A stretch of 64,000 bases of DNA from Acidobacteriota bacterium (GTDB lineage: Bacteria > Acidobacteriota > Aminicenantia > Aminicenantales > Saccharicenantaceae), in the NCBI GenBank assembly GCA_039683095.1, contig JBDKSB010000005.1, positions 20,778 through 84,777 on the forward strand, read 5' to 3'. The notes under the pieces were generated by a model that was not told the DNA's origin, made no database searches, and worked only from the letters and a program-made list of their open reading frames with translations. Shown here one piece after another: positions 50,609-58,437 of the stretch; the first letter of the stretch is position 1; the number at the start of each line of letters is the position of its first letter. The translations under genes and the position numbers were made by a program.

Positions 50609-51060
50609 GCTGCCCTCCCGAGCCTGCGAATCTGACCTCGCAGGCCTTCGGCCCGGCCGGCGTTTAGGGCCGCCTCGAGCTCGGTTAGAGACCAGGCCAG
50701 CCCCCGACACCTTGCCGAGCAGAACCGCTTCCGCTCCCCCCGGCTGCCCGGCTTCATCTCAGACAGGCAGGTCTCGCACGCCCAGAAGGACTCGGGCGCC
50801 GACTTAAAACCATTAACGGTTTTCTGCGCGGACGAGGCCGGGCGGCTGCCGTTATGGACGAGCCCCTCGCCGTTCGCTTTACAGAAACCGTTAACACCGC
50901 CATTCCGGCTCGACCTCGGGCTGGTTCGAAACCCCATTTCGCCCACTCGGCCAACTTCCTGGTCAGCCTCTGCGCCTGATTCAGAAGCAATGGGGACCCT
51001 GGTCTCGCCCTTGACGAGGGCCCGGCCTTCATAAATCCTGTCCTTACTGTGTTTGTTCAT
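50605..51060 (-). CDS. Cys4 zinc-finger protein, island 2
   Basis: 151 residues. A disordered, Ser/Gly-rich N-terminal half is followed by CETC and CSARC spaced like a treble-clef or HNH-type zinc knuckle, and a helix SLTELEAALNAGRAEGLRGQIRRLG. The island 3 gene at 63074 has the same C-terminal half (CPVC, CGPRC, HELERALEADEADGLKDDIRALAK). HNH catalytic residues are not evident. Likely DNA-binding. Confidence 0.6.
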   Translation of the reverse strand: MNKHSKDRIYEGRALVKGETRVPIASESGAEADQEVGRVGEMGFRTSPRSSRNGGVNGFCKANGEGLVHNGSRPASSAQKTVNGFKSAPESFWACETCLSEMKPGSRGERKRFCSARCRGLAWSLTELEAALNAGRAEGLRGQIRRLGRAA

Positions 51061-51788
51061 GCGTCGTTTTCCGGGCCGGCTTCCCCGCCGCCCTGGTCCT
51101 TAGCCGCGCCGCTTCGAGATCGCCTCTCTTGCGCGATTTCAGAGGCCCGTTGACCGCCCTCTCCGACGCCCCCGCCCGGACCCGGTCCTTCCGGGCCCTT
51201 GTCGTTGCCCCGGCCGCCCGACGATCGCTCGTCCTGGGCCCTCCCGGGGCCATTTTCCACGGGCGCCGGCGCTAGTTCGCCCTGGCCGTCGCCGCTCCCG
51301 TTGCCCGGGCGGGCCTGCGCCTCGGCCTGGTCGTGCTCGCGGATGATCTCCGCGATCGTCAGGATCGGCCCCTCGGGCAGCTTCTGCGAGGCCAGCCGGG
51401 CCGCGGCCTCGAGGTTCAGGCGCTCGAGGTTCGAATAGGCCACGAGCTGGTCGCAGAGGACGGAGTGCATCTCGAGATTCCCCTTGGCCAGGCTGTCGCC
51501 GCGCATGACCCCAGCCCGCTTGACATACAGCATCCCGAGCTCGCGGATGAGCCGGGCATCGTGCGCGCCGGCAATCAGAACCTCGACGTCCGCGGGGATT
51601 TGGTCCCCGCCGTACCGCTGGCGAACGGCGGCGTAGATCTCCCTTACCCGAGCCTGCGTTCGCTTCCAGGAACGGGCAGAGGGGAGATTCATCGGCACCT
51701 GGCCCCGTTTCTCCAGGCCGCGGATCCCGTGCTTGGTGCCGGCCTTCTTGGCCCCCTCGGCCTCGAGCTTTCGGAGACTCATGCTCAT
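51057..51788 (-). CDS. conserved island protein, possible terminase small subunit
   Basis: 243 residues from ATG 51788 (AGGTGATCTG upstream). Residues about 35-130 (LPSARSWKRTQARVREIYAA; YGGDQIPADVEVLIAGAHD; VLCDQLVAYSNLERLNLEAA) match the island 3 gene at 62293. The last 80 residues are a disordered Gly/Glu/Arg-rich tail. Being two genes before terL, it could be the small terminase, like P27-type small subunits, but no HTH is clear. Confidence 0.55.
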   Translation of the reverse strand: MSMSLRKLEAEGAKKAGTKHGIRGLEKRGQVPMNLPSARSWKRTQARVREIYAAVRQRYGGDQIPADVEVLIAGAHDARLIRELGMLYVKRAGVMRGDSLAKGNLEMHSVLCDQLVAYSNLERLNLEAAARLASQKLPEGPILTIAEIIREHDQAEAQARPGNGSGDGQGELAPAPVENGPGRAQDERSSGGRGNDKGPEGPGPGGGVGEGGQRASEIAQERRSRSGAAKDQGGGEAGPENDA

Positions 51789-51792
51789 CAGA

Positions 51793-52146
51793 TCACCTGT
51801 CCAAAACCGCACCGATGGCGGCCGAATCTAACTTGTTCCTGGTCAACAACATGGGGTTTTGGGCCTTCTCCGGGAACCCCAATTCACTGGCACATAACTG
51901 GCACAAGGCACCCTGGACGGGGCCGCTTTCCCCGAGAGAACGCAACCGGGCCTGTTGATGCCAAGTCAACGGGTCGGTCGGCTGCCGGCGGGGAGCACGG
52001 CCGGCTTGGGCGGTCGCGGTCGTCGCGCTGGCATTCCACGGCGCGGGCCTTATGGGACTTATGAGATTTATGGTATTTATGGGACTTATGGGACTTATGG
52101 GGGCGCTCATTAGTCCCATTAGTTCCATTTGTCCCATTAGTTTCAT
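51793..52146 (-). CDS. small CxxC protein with repeat-coded N-terminus
   Basis: 117 residues; ATG 52146 overlaps the helicase stop (ATGA), supporting translation. The first 35 residues are coded by 9-base repeats (MELMGLMSAPISPISPINTI). The C-terminal part has CQLC in LCQLCASELGF and then MLLTRNKLD. Island 3 has a similar gene at the same place with CSCC and MILTAPKKTS after a different repeat tract. Role unknown; the repeat part probably varies in length. Confidence 0.45.
   Translation of the reverse strand: MKLMGQMELMGLMSAPISPISPINTINLISPIRPAPWNASATTATAQAGRAPRRQPTDPLTWHQQARLRSLGESGPVQGALCQLCASELGFPEKAQNPMLLTRNKLDSAAIGAVLDR
52050..52145. repeat. 9-bp minisatellite in two inverted blocks
   Basis: Six units of TTATGGGAC or a close variant (52050-52103) and four units of TTAGTCCCA or variant (52110-52145). 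The second block is nearly the reverse complement of the first, so the transcript could form a long hairpin. Nine bases keep the reading frame. Slippage could change copy number. Confidence 0.75.
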
Positions 52147-53537
52147 AACACTCTAGACGGAGACTTATAGGATTCGGGCAGTTCCCAGAACGATGACCGC
52201 CTCTTTCCAAAACCGGAAGTCTTGTGCTGAATGTTCAGCCGTTCGCGTGCCCGGAAGAGCGAGCTTCGGCTGATTCCCACGGCGCGCGCAGACTTGAGGA
52301 TATCCGCAAGTTCGACCGAGCCGGCTGCCAGGTGGCCCGTCAACCAGCGGGTCGCAAAGGGGCCCTCCGCCGCTTCTTTTCCGGTGGGCACAGATAGGCT
52401 CTCGTCGGCGCCGATGTCGGCGGGCCCATCTTCGAATATTAGGGCCAGATCCTCGCCGATCCGGAAGGCCAGCGGGTCCGGTTTGCGGCAATAGTTCATC
52501 TTGAGCGGCCTCAGGAAGCGGCGGTCCGGATCCGCCGGGTCCTGCGTCACGGCCAGGATTGAGCGGGCGATGCCGGCAAAGGCAATCGAGCCTCCGATCC
52601 GGTAGATGCCGGCCTGGTCCGTCCTCTTGTTCAGGTGCATGATGGCCAGAACCGCGATTCCCCTTTCTTCGGCGAATTGGACGAGGGGGGTAAGTTTGGT
52701 CCTGACGGCCGGGTCCTTGAAATAGTCCGTCTCGCCGATATAGCCGTTGAGCGGGTCGATAATCAGGAGCCGGACATCGGGCATCGTCTGGACCACAACC
52801 CGGATCTTCTCGAGATCTGCCTCAATATCGAAGGCCGAGTCCTTAAGGACGATGATCTTTGAGAGGTCGGCGCCGTTTTTGAGCGCCCGGGGCTGGAGCG
52901 CATATGCCGGCGAGTCCTCGGCGGAGAGATAGACGGTAGGGGCCGGATCCTGGTCCGGGCCTCCGGGAAGGCTGGCCCCGACGCTGAGGCGCGAGCTGAT
53001 CCACGTTGCCACGAAGCTCTTGCCAAGCCCCGGATCGCCGACCAGGAGCGTCAGCATCCCCATCGGGATCCGGCCGGGCCAAAGCCAGTCAATCTCCCGG
53101 CCCTCGATCTCGCTCAGGCGTTTGAACGTCGGTTCCCCGATCTCCCCCTCGGCCTCGAGTTCGAGCCGGCGGGCTTCCTCAGCCAGGCCGGCGATCTCGT
53201 CGAGATCAGCACCTTCCTGGGCAGCCAGGCCTTGCATGCGGCGTTTCGTGTCGTCGGCCAGCTGCCTCAGGATCCGGGCCCGGAAGTCCTTGGGCTTCAT
53301 GGGCACGAGGCCGGAGGTGATGGCATCGAGATAGGTGGCAATCCCATTGCCCTTGACCTTCTCGGCGATCGTCACGAGCTGCACGGGCTCTCCCGCAGCC
53401 CCAAGCTCCTTGAGCGCCTCCCAGACGGCCCGCTGTTCGGCCGTCTTAAAGAAGCCCCGGGGGATCGGGGCGGCTTCGCGCAGCTCCGGAAACTGGACCA
53501 GGAAGCCGAGACTGAAATCGCGGTCGCTGAGGCTCAT
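52143..53537 (-). CDS. DnaB/RepA-type replicative helicase-like ATPase, island 2
   Basis: 464 residues. N-terminal 150 residues resemble the DnaB N-terminal domain (FSLGFLVQFPELREAAPIPR; FFKTAEQRAVWEALKELGAAG; AITSGLVPMKPKDFRARIL) and are strongly like the island 3 gene at 60462. The RecA-like domain has Walker A GDPGLGKS near 187 and Walker B LLIIDPLN. The C-terminus carries a winged-helix-like end (ISRSSLFRARERLN). It probably unwinds the element origin. It overlaps the upstream HTH gene by 4 bases. Confidence 0.8.
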   Translation of the reverse strand: MSLSDRDFSLGFLVQFPELREAAPIPRGFFKTAEQRAVWEALKELGAAGEPVQLVTIAEKVKGNGIATYLDAITSGLVPMKPKDFRARILRQLADDTKRRMQGLAAQEGADLDEIAGLAEEARRLELEAEGEIGEPTFKRLSEIEGREIDWLWPGRIPMGMLTLLVGDPGLGKSFVATWISSRLSVGASLPGGPDQDPAPTVYLSAEDSPAYALQPRALKNGADLSKIIVLKDSAFDIEADLEKIRVVVQTMPDVRLLIIDPLNGYIGETDYFKDPAVRTKLTPLVQFAEERGIAVLAIMHLNKRTDQAGIYRIGGSIAFAGIARSILAVTQDPADPDRRFLRPLKMNYCRKPDPLAFRIGEDLALIFEDGPADIGADESLSVPTGKEAAEGPFATRWLTGHLAAGSVELADILKSARAVGISRSSLFRARERLNIQHKTSGFGKRRSSFWELPESYKSPSRVL

Positions 53538-53740
53538 CTTGGCCCGCTCTCTGCCGACCAGCCCTTCGGCAGCACCGCGCGCCGGGCCATCCAGCGGTCA
53601 AGCAGGACCCGGTCATAGAGCGCACGGCGGCCGACCTTGACATGGGGGAGACGGCGCCCGGCGGTAAGCTTCTGGACGAAGCTCACGCTCAAGCCGACAT
53701 AGGCCGCGGCGCCGGCAACATCAAGATACCGAGCGTTCAT
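53534..53740 (-). CDS. excisionase-family HTH protein upstream of helicase, island 2
   Basis: 68 residues from ATG 53740. YLDVAGAAAYVGLSVSFVQKL with LPHVKVGRRALYDRVLLDRW is the excisionase/AlpA HTH and wing. Equivalent genes precede the replication gene in islands 1 (38579) and 3 (59915). Probably regulates replication or copy number, or acts at the origin. Confidence 0.7.
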   Translation of the reverse strand: MNARYLDVAGAAAYVGLSVSFVQKLTAGRRLPHVKVGRRALYDRVLLDRWMARRAVLPKGWSAESGPR

Positions 53741-53741
53741 A

Positions 53742-54017
53742 TCAACTCTCTGATCCATCCCCTGCCCCGGCATCTTCAGGAAATAATTCCTCGACCGGAA
53801 TCTCGAGGGTGTTGGCCAAACGGATGCGCATCTGAAGATCAGGCCAAAGCCGGCCGTGCTCGACAAAGCCAACCCATTGGCGGGATCGACCGACGAGCCG
53901 GGCAAGGGCCCGCTGGCTCAGGCCGCAAACCAACCGAGCTCGGAAAAGGTCGCTGCCCCTGCGGCCTAGCGTTTGGCTAGGGCGCGGCATTAAAAAAGAG
54001 TTGGCGAAATTGTCCAT
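53742..54017 (-). CDS. XRE-family HTH regulator, island 2
   Basis: 91 residues. LFRARLVCGLSQRALARLVG, then a RSRQWVGFVEHGRLWPD recognition helix, is a Cro/CI-type HTH. The stop lies 1 base from the next start. First gene of the large leftward operon, so the probable regulator of replication and packaging genes. Its N-terminal 20 residues may be an extension; Met10 is another start. Confidence 0.7.
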   Translation of the reverse strand: MDNFANSFLMPRPSQTLGRRGSDLFRARLVCGLSQRALARLVGRSRQWVGFVEHGRLWPDLQMRIRLANTLEIPVEELFPEDAGAGDGSES

Positions 54018-54412
54018 TGGTCTTCTCTTCTCACCCGGGGTCGCGTCCGTTCTGCGGCCGAACGCGGGCCGATAGAAAAACGAAAGATTTAAAACGGCGC
54101 TGACGGGGAATAATCCGCAAGAGTGTCGCGAAGGGTGCTGTCCCCCTACTTATTTAGACCCTGCGAAATTGAAAAATGACAAATATTAAAAAAAACAGCG
54201 GGCCCACCGCTATGTATCGAGGCCGGGTGGCGACCGGTGCGAGGATCAAACACCTCGCCACACTTGCAACACTTGGCCCTTGTTGCTTTTTTCATCCTGC
54301 TTAAAGTATGGCACGGCGATTTGGCCGGGTGTCAGGATTTGCGGCACTTACCTCCCGTTAACATGGAGGCGGGTGCCGCTAAAGGTGGAGGGATTCCCCG
54401 TTGACAAGGTCG
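54018..54412. other. regulatory gap, mostly non-coding
   Basis: About 395 bases upstream of the XRE operon, AT-richer than its surroundings. It contains several CCGCTAAAG-like segments, an AAATTGAAAAATGACAAATA run near 54160 and one possible small leftward frame. It probably holds the operon promoter, but no consensus is clear. Confidence 0.4.
54146..54295 (-). CDS. possible 49-residue Cys-rich peptide
   Basis: Starts MKKATRAKCCKCGEVFDPRTG with a CxxC knuckle but only one later Cys. The ribosome site is too close to the ATG. Could be a truncated zinc-ribbon gene. Confidence 0.28.
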   Translation of the reverse strand: MKKATRAKCCKCGEVFDPRTGRHPASIHSGGPAVFFNICHFSISQGLNK

Positions 54413-55681
54413 TCAACGAGGATGGTCTTGTAGCCGGCGGGCTGGGGTCTTCCGGGCCTCTTGCAGAAGTTCAGCGTGTTTCTTGAATATCCTCGATGAT
54501 TCGCCGTATTGGCGCCAGGCCTTGCCCTGGTGGTATCGGAGCTCTCCGGCATGGCCGCATATCGCCCCACAGACGCGCTCGACGGAAAGAACGATGACTT
54601 CCTTGAGCTTGTGATCCGGCCCTAAAACTACGACCTCGCGGTCCGGCGCGGGCTCTCGCCGTTCCTTCACATTTTCCGTATAATCAGACTTCGATTGAGG
54701 GAGACATTCTGTCCCGTAATTCGGATTCACCCGGATCCGGGCGCGCGGACCGTGAAGAAGCCCCAGGCTCCGGGGCTTGAGGCCCGACGGCGGAACCGGT
54801 TTTAGAAGGCCAAAGATCGGGTTGTCTTTCTGTTTATTTAACTCCCCTATCTTTTTGAGGAGCCACTTCTTATGATGGACCTTTTGCCGATACGTTGCCG
54901 GCCGACCTCCCGGCCGCCAATTAACCGCAGCCATAGGAACAGATTCGACCATGCCCGGCGGCGGTATGCCGCAAAGCTGCAGCGCCCGCCCCCAGCCCCA
55001 GCATTTGCCCTCTTTTTGAACAAGGGCGTTCATCGCATATATGAATTTCTTTTTAGCGTCGTCCGTTGTGATTCGCTCAACCGGATCAGAGAGATATAAT
55101 CGGCCCGGGCGGGTATCCTCTGATTCGAAATAGGGCACGGCGTCCGGCCGATCGAACACAGAATCATCGTTTGAGAGCGGCTCGTCGTCTTCGGTAACCA
55201 GGTCGCCGCATTCGATCCGCGCCCAGCCGGGCCCCTCCTCCTCGTTTGCGGCTGCAATCGCCCGCGCCTTATCCTCGAGACTCAATTTTGGGCATATACG
55301 GGAGGCAATCTCTTCTTGTTTCCGGTGCAAGAAATCTGCCCGTTCGTTCCTGATGACTTTTTTTAGTAAGGCCCCGATAGATTGAACCCCATGCACGCCC
55401 CGCCAGTTTGGAGATTTCAGGGCATTAAGGCACCTCAGATAGGCGTCGTGGCAGATATCGGGCCATTCTTGGATAAGAAGCGGATCTCCGCGGAATCGTC
55501 GGGCGCCCCGGTCTTTTTCCTTTTTAAGCGCCTTGTCAAGTTCGGAACACGTGCGGCTTCGGCTAGTTCCCTGAGCCGAGGCTCCCAACTGCGGCCCAGC
55601 CGACTGAATCTTCTTTCGACGCCGGATTTGACAGCCGACCCTCCCGGGTTCATGAAGAAAGGGGAGCGTATCGGACCGCAT
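54413..55681 (-). CDS. sigma-factor-like phage-island protein
   Basis: 422 residues from ATG 55681 (AAGGAGA upstream). Near residues 70-120, WPDICHDAYLRCLNALKSPN, then IGALLKKVIRNERADFLHRK, resembles sigma-70 region 2 (core-binding and -10 helices). A linker of about 200 residues follows, and a C-terminal helical part (VCGAICGHAGELRYHQGKAW) could be a second DNA-binding element, but a region 4 HTH is not clear. Could direct late transcription of the island. Single gene upstream of the XRE operon, same strand. Sigma assignment is speculative. Confidence 0.5.
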   Translation of the reverse strand: MRSDTLPFLHEPGRVGCQIRRRKKIQSAGPQLGASAQGTSRSRTCSELDKALKKEKDRGARRFRGDPLLIQEWPDICHDAYLRCLNALKSPNWRGVHGVQSIGALLKKVIRNERADFLHRKQEEIASRICPKLSLEDKARAIAAANEEEGPGWARIECGDLVTEDDEPLSNDDSVFDRPDAVPYFESEDTRPGRLYLSDPVERITTDDAKKKFIYAMNALVQKEGKCWGWGRALQLCGIPPPGMVESVPMAAVNWRPGGRPATYRQKVHHKKWLLKKIGELNKQKDNPIFGLLKPVPPSGLKPRSLGLLHGPRARIRVNPNYGTECLPQSKSDYTENVKERREPAPDREVVVLGPDHKLKEVIVLSVERVCGAICGHAGELRYHQGKAWRQYGESSRIFKKHAELLQEARKTPARRLQDHPR

Positions 55682-55813
55682 CGACTCGTCTCCTTGGCCC
55701 CACCATCGACCCGCTGCAGTTGGTCGGGGCGGCGGGGGGGGGGCGCCTTTTTGTTTGCCTCTCCCCTAAATATCGGTTACGTCTTCCAAATATGCAAGGC
55801 GCGCGTTCATTTA

Positions 55814-55969
55814 TCACCAATACATTGATATTAATGATTTTGCAGCGGGCTTAGGTTTAATCAATCGCCTGGGCGTCGCCTCTTTTTGGTTAGCGATTCT
55901 GAATCTTATGCGGGCCCGGACAAGCTCTTCATTTCCCGGGTGAGTGCTGATCCAGTCCTTCCGCTTCAT
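55814..55969 (-). CDS. possible 51-residue basic peptide
   Basis: MKRKDWISTHPGNEELVRAR and on, with GGGGGGCAGAG before the ATG. Balanced codon use unlike chance frames. A poly-G tract lies left of it near 55738. No family recognised. The gap 55682-55813 shows nothing else. Confidence 0.35.
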   Translation of the reverse strand: MKRKDWISTHPGNEELVRARIRFRIANQKEATPRRLIKPKPAAKSLISMYW

Positions 55970-56122
55970 CTCTGCCCCCCGGTTGTAAAACCCATGGCGG
56001 GCTCAGGCTGAGCGGCGAAGATACCGCTTTCGGGAGTAGCCCCGGGGTCGGACCACATAGGGGCAAGAAGCCTATTGTGTATCAGGGTAAAATTGAGCAT
56101 AATCGGGCCAGCTGGAGGAACA

Positions 56123-56254
56123 ATGGAAAACAAGCCAAAAGCACCGGCCGGCCCAAAGCCCGTACCCATCCCGGCTCCCGCAGCTCCAAAACAGCCAGTC
56201 CGGCCGCCAGATACCAAGGGGCCGGGGAGGACGATGCCGGCGAAGAACAAGTAG
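56123..56254 (+). CDS. small Pro/Ala/Lys-rich peptide
   Basis: 43 residues, MENKPKAPAGPKPVPIPAPA and on, preceded by GGAGGAACA, the best ribosome site in this stretch. Pro-rich disordered sequence. TAAAAT at 56088-56093 may be its -10. It ends exactly where the convergent membrane gene ends (56255). The opposite-strand frame is a shadow. Confidence 0.45.
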   Translation: MENKPKAPAGPKPVPIPAPAAPKQPVRPPDTKGPGRTMPAKNK

Positions 56255-56704
56255 CTAGTCTCCTGAAAAGAGATGGGCGCGCTGGCCCCTCTTAATCTGG
56301 TAGAACCTATCCAATTCTTGATAGCCCCCCTTCTGTTTCTTAGTAAAGGATTTCGCTGCATCAGGATAGTTCTCGGGCAAATCATCGATCCACCCCAGAA
56401 TGAAATCCTCGTAATACCTTTTCATCTTCCTGGAAAGAAGCTTCGCGTTCGCAAGAAAGACGAGCGCCTCGAGTTCGTTCAGCAGCCGCACAATCCAGTT
56501 GTGCTGATCGCTGAGGCCCTCTTCGGGCTTGGGGGTCTCGGCCAAAATCGATGAGATCCTGGCCCCAATATCGCTGAACATGGCGGCCTGGGTCGCCTTC
56601 CGCTGAAGGCGAAGGGTCTCAATTACAAAGGCTGCGGCAAGTGCAAGAATAAGATTGCTGAGCGTCATAATGATATCCTTGTTGTCCAGTAGCCAGCTCC
56701 TCAT
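56255..56704 (-). CDS. membrane-anchored helical protein
   Basis: 149 residues, AGGAGGCCCAGA before ATG 56704. One N-terminal transmembrane helix (IIMTLSNLILALAAAFVIETL), then a cytoplasmic helical domain (LQRKATQAAMFSDIGARISS; NWIVRLLNELEALVFLANAK; FILGWIDDLPENYPDAAKSF). This layout resembles DUF4760-like proteins. As a cargo gene at the island edge it could have a host-advantage role such as superinfection exclusion, but nothing proves it. Confidence 0.55.
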   Translation of the reverse strand: MRSWLLDNKDIIMTLSNLILALAAAFVIETLRLQRKATQAAMFSDIGARISSILAETPKPEEGLSDQHNWIVRLLNELEALVFLANAKLLSRKMKRYYEDFILGWIDDLPENYPDAAKSFTKKQKGGYQELDRFYQIKRGQRAHLFSGD

Positions 56705-56774
56705 TCTGGGCCTCCTTGCTTCTTATACGACAATAGAACAGTAAAGAGGCTTTGATTGCAAGGGCGCTGTCGTT

Positions 56775-56792
56775 TGTGCCACATTTGTGCCA
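56775..56792. repeat. arm-type repeat, right end of island 2
   Basis: TGTGCCACATTTGTGCCA, identical and in the same orientation as 42344-42361. Next to it GGGCAA and GGGCAAG/GGGCAAA repeat three times (56810-56840), another possible arm-site group. The region 56705-56901 has no gene. Confidence 0.65.
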
Positions 56793-56901
56793 CTTGAAAG
56801 GGAAAACATGGGCAATTTGGGGCAAGTGTGGGCAAAATGAGCGGAGGCCAGGGGTGGGCCCTAAACGGCTGATTTCACGGCTAATATGGGGGAAAAAGAG
56901 A

Positions 56902-56944
56902 GCGCGCCCGGGGTGACTCGAACACCCGACCTGCTGATTCGTAG
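56902..56944 (-). repeat. att copy 3: 3' fragment of tRNA-Arg
   Basis: Identical 43 bases to copies 1 and 2. Left flank AAAAAGAGA is closest to copy 1. Bases to the right do not continue the tRNA. Joins islands 2 and 3, 11 bases from the end of the island 3 integrase gene. Confidence 0.85.
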
Positions 56945-56955
56945 GTATCTGGCCC

Positions 56956-58134
56956 CTAAGCGTAAAGGGCGGGGTTGCTAGAAGATACGGGCACGGCAGT
57001 TTTCTGAGGTGACGCTTTTCTTTCCAATTTCGTTCGGGTGCCCAAAACGAGCCCGGCCATCCGCGCTTGGATGTCCAGGGGATAGGGCGTGACATAGAGC
57101 GCCGTGATGTTGATATCGGAATGGCCGAGGATATGCTTGAGCGTCACGAGGTCGCCGAAAACCGGCTTGCCGAGAAACCGTGTCGCGAACGTGTGGCGCA
57201 AATCGTGAAAGTGCAAGTCCCTGATCTTGGCTTTCCGCTTCGCGGTTGCCCAGCTCCGCTTGATGGAGGCCCAGGGTTCGCCGGTCTCGGGGTTGTTAAA
57301 GACATACTGGTTAATTTCGGGCTGCCGCTTCAAGACCTCGGCCAGACTGGGAACAATCGGAATTCTGCGCGCTTCCCCGCTCTTGGTTTCATCGCCCCGA
57401 AGGACGATTTCCGGACGCTTGGCCCTAAGGTCGAAGGCTGCCCGGCGCAAGTTCAGGATTTCGCCGAGCCTCATGCCGGACCACAGGGCGCATTGGATAA
57501 TGTCGAGCAGATGGGCCGGGGTAACGGCCACAAGGCGCTGCTCTTCCGCCGGAGACAGGATTCGATAGCGCCTCTGTTCGGCCTTCTTCCTCGGGAACAT
57601 CTTGATCTTCTTGTTTAGGAACGGGATCGGAAGGTCCGACTCTTCCCGCCAAGTGAAAAGCTTTTTGAGACAGGCTAGTTCGCGATTGATGCTAGAAAGG
57701 GCATAGCCCCGGGGCCCCTCAATCTCGAGCTCCTTGGAATCTTTCTCATAGGTTTCGGCCTGCCGCCTCTGCTTGTAGTCCATGATATCCGAGGGCTTGA
57801 GTTCGGCGAAGACGATCTTGCCGAGATGAGCCCTGAGATGCGCGAGGGAGGTTGCATAGCTTCTCTCTGAAACTGCGCCGACACAGCATTTGGCGAAGAA
57901 TTCGTCGGCTACCGCGTTGAACGAGGCAGGGTCGGGACTCGCCGGCAGGAAGACGCCGTTCTTTTCTGCGACGGCCTCCTCCCCTTTCTCATGCCGGAGC
58001 TTGTCCAGGACCCGTTGCGCAACCGTCTTGTCTATGCCGAGCAGACGGATATACCTCTTGCCATTGATGCGGACGTCGAACCAATAGCGGCCGTCCGGGC
58101 GACGCCGAAGGGTTCCAGGCTTATAGTGCTTCAT
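56956..58134 (-). CDS. int: tyrosine integrase of island 3
   Basis: 392 residues from ATG 58134 (GAGGAGAATTCG upstream); a longer frame lacks a ribosome site. N-terminal arm-binding part (GTLRRRPDGRYWFDVRINGK), core-binding helices, then Arg in GMRLGEILNL near 219, HDLRH near 308-312 and the nucleophile Tyr in TALYVTPY near 346. Last gene of the control operon, next to att copy 3. It targets the same tRNA-Arg 3' end as the other two integrases despite low similarity. Confidence 0.92.
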   Translation of the reverse strand: MKHYKPGTLRRRPDGRYWFDVRINGKRYIRLLGIDKTVAQRVLDKLRHEKGEEAVAEKNGVFLPASPDPASFNAVADEFFAKCCVGAVSERSYATSLAHLRAHLGKIVFAELKPSDIMDYKQRRQAETYEKDSKELEIEGPRGYALSSINRELACLKKLFTWREESDLPIPFLNKKIKMFPRKKAEQRRYRILSPAEEQRLVAVTPAHLLDIIQCALWSGMRLGEILNLRRAAFDLRAKRPEIVLRGDETKSGEARRIPIVPSLAEVLKRQPEINQYVFNNPETGEPWASIKRSWATAKRKAKIRDLHFHDLRHTFATRFLGKPVFGDLVTLKHILGHSDINITALYVTPYPLDIQARMAGLVLGTRTKLERKASPQKTAVPVSSSNPALYA

Positions 58135-58144
58135 CGAATTCTCC

Positions 58145-58363
58145 TCAAAGCTCCGCAGTTGGATTGTGTCCCGCAGCGCCGCGGCGGGCCCACTCATCGA
58201 GCTCCTGGGGGCTGAATGTCACGGTCGAAGAGGCGCCGCATTTCGGGCAGCGGAAGACCACGATCAACCAGCCGTCCGCGCGCCGCTCTGATGTCTCGAG
58301 CGGAACGAGGCAGCGGCCGCAGTGCCGGTCTGTCAGGTACGGTCTCCGTCGATCTTCGGTCAT
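58145..58363 (-). CDS. small zinc-ribbon protein of the control module, island 3
   Basis: 72 residues, GGAGGACAGC before ATG. MTEDRRRPYLTDRHCGRCLV and FRCPKCG give two Cys pairs; the FSPQELDEWARR ending matches the island 1 copy at 40852. It lies 10 bases before the integrase start. Conserved identity over the whole length shows recent shared ancestry of this module. Confidence 0.7.
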   Translation of the reverse strand: MTEDRRRPYLTDRHCGRCLVPLETSERRADGWLIVVFRCPKCGASSTVTFSPQELDEWARRGAAGHNPTAEL

Positions 58364-58387
58364 GCTGTCCTCCTGGCCCTTAGTGTC

Positions 58388-58411
58388 GGGCCGGAGCGCG
58401 GGCCCCGGCCC
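58388..58411 (-). promoter_or_regulatory. conserved GGCC hairpin, island 3 copy
   Basis: GGGCCGG (58388-58394) and CCGGCCC (58405-58411) with a 10-base loop, between gene X and the zinc-ribbon gene. Flanks are almost the same as in island 2. Confidence 0.6.
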
Positions 58412-58437
58412 TCTGTGAAGGTCAAGCGGTGGGCTGG

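Larger units (their letters stand above)
42238..56944. mobile_element. integrative island 2 (reduced phage-like element)
   Basis: Bounded by att copies 2 and 3 and by an identical 18-base arm repeat near each end. The integrase and control module lie at the left end; a leftward operon from 53740 down to 44829 codes for HTH, helicase, terminase subunits, prohead protease, coiled-coil protein, zincin and tape measure. A sigma-like gene and small genes fill 54413-56704. No portal, major capsid, tail tube, baseplate or lysis gene is recognised. Confidence 0.75.

Noticed and set aside
51886..51906. Pair of TGGCACA units as a third integrase arm site
   Set aside because: They are far from either island end and lie within a coding frame where they code the CQLC region of the small protein.
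55966..56385. Minus-strand frame of 139 codons
   Set aside because: It overlaps the end of the membrane gene, has no ribosome site and opposes the well-supported small gene at 56123; composition is shadow-like.
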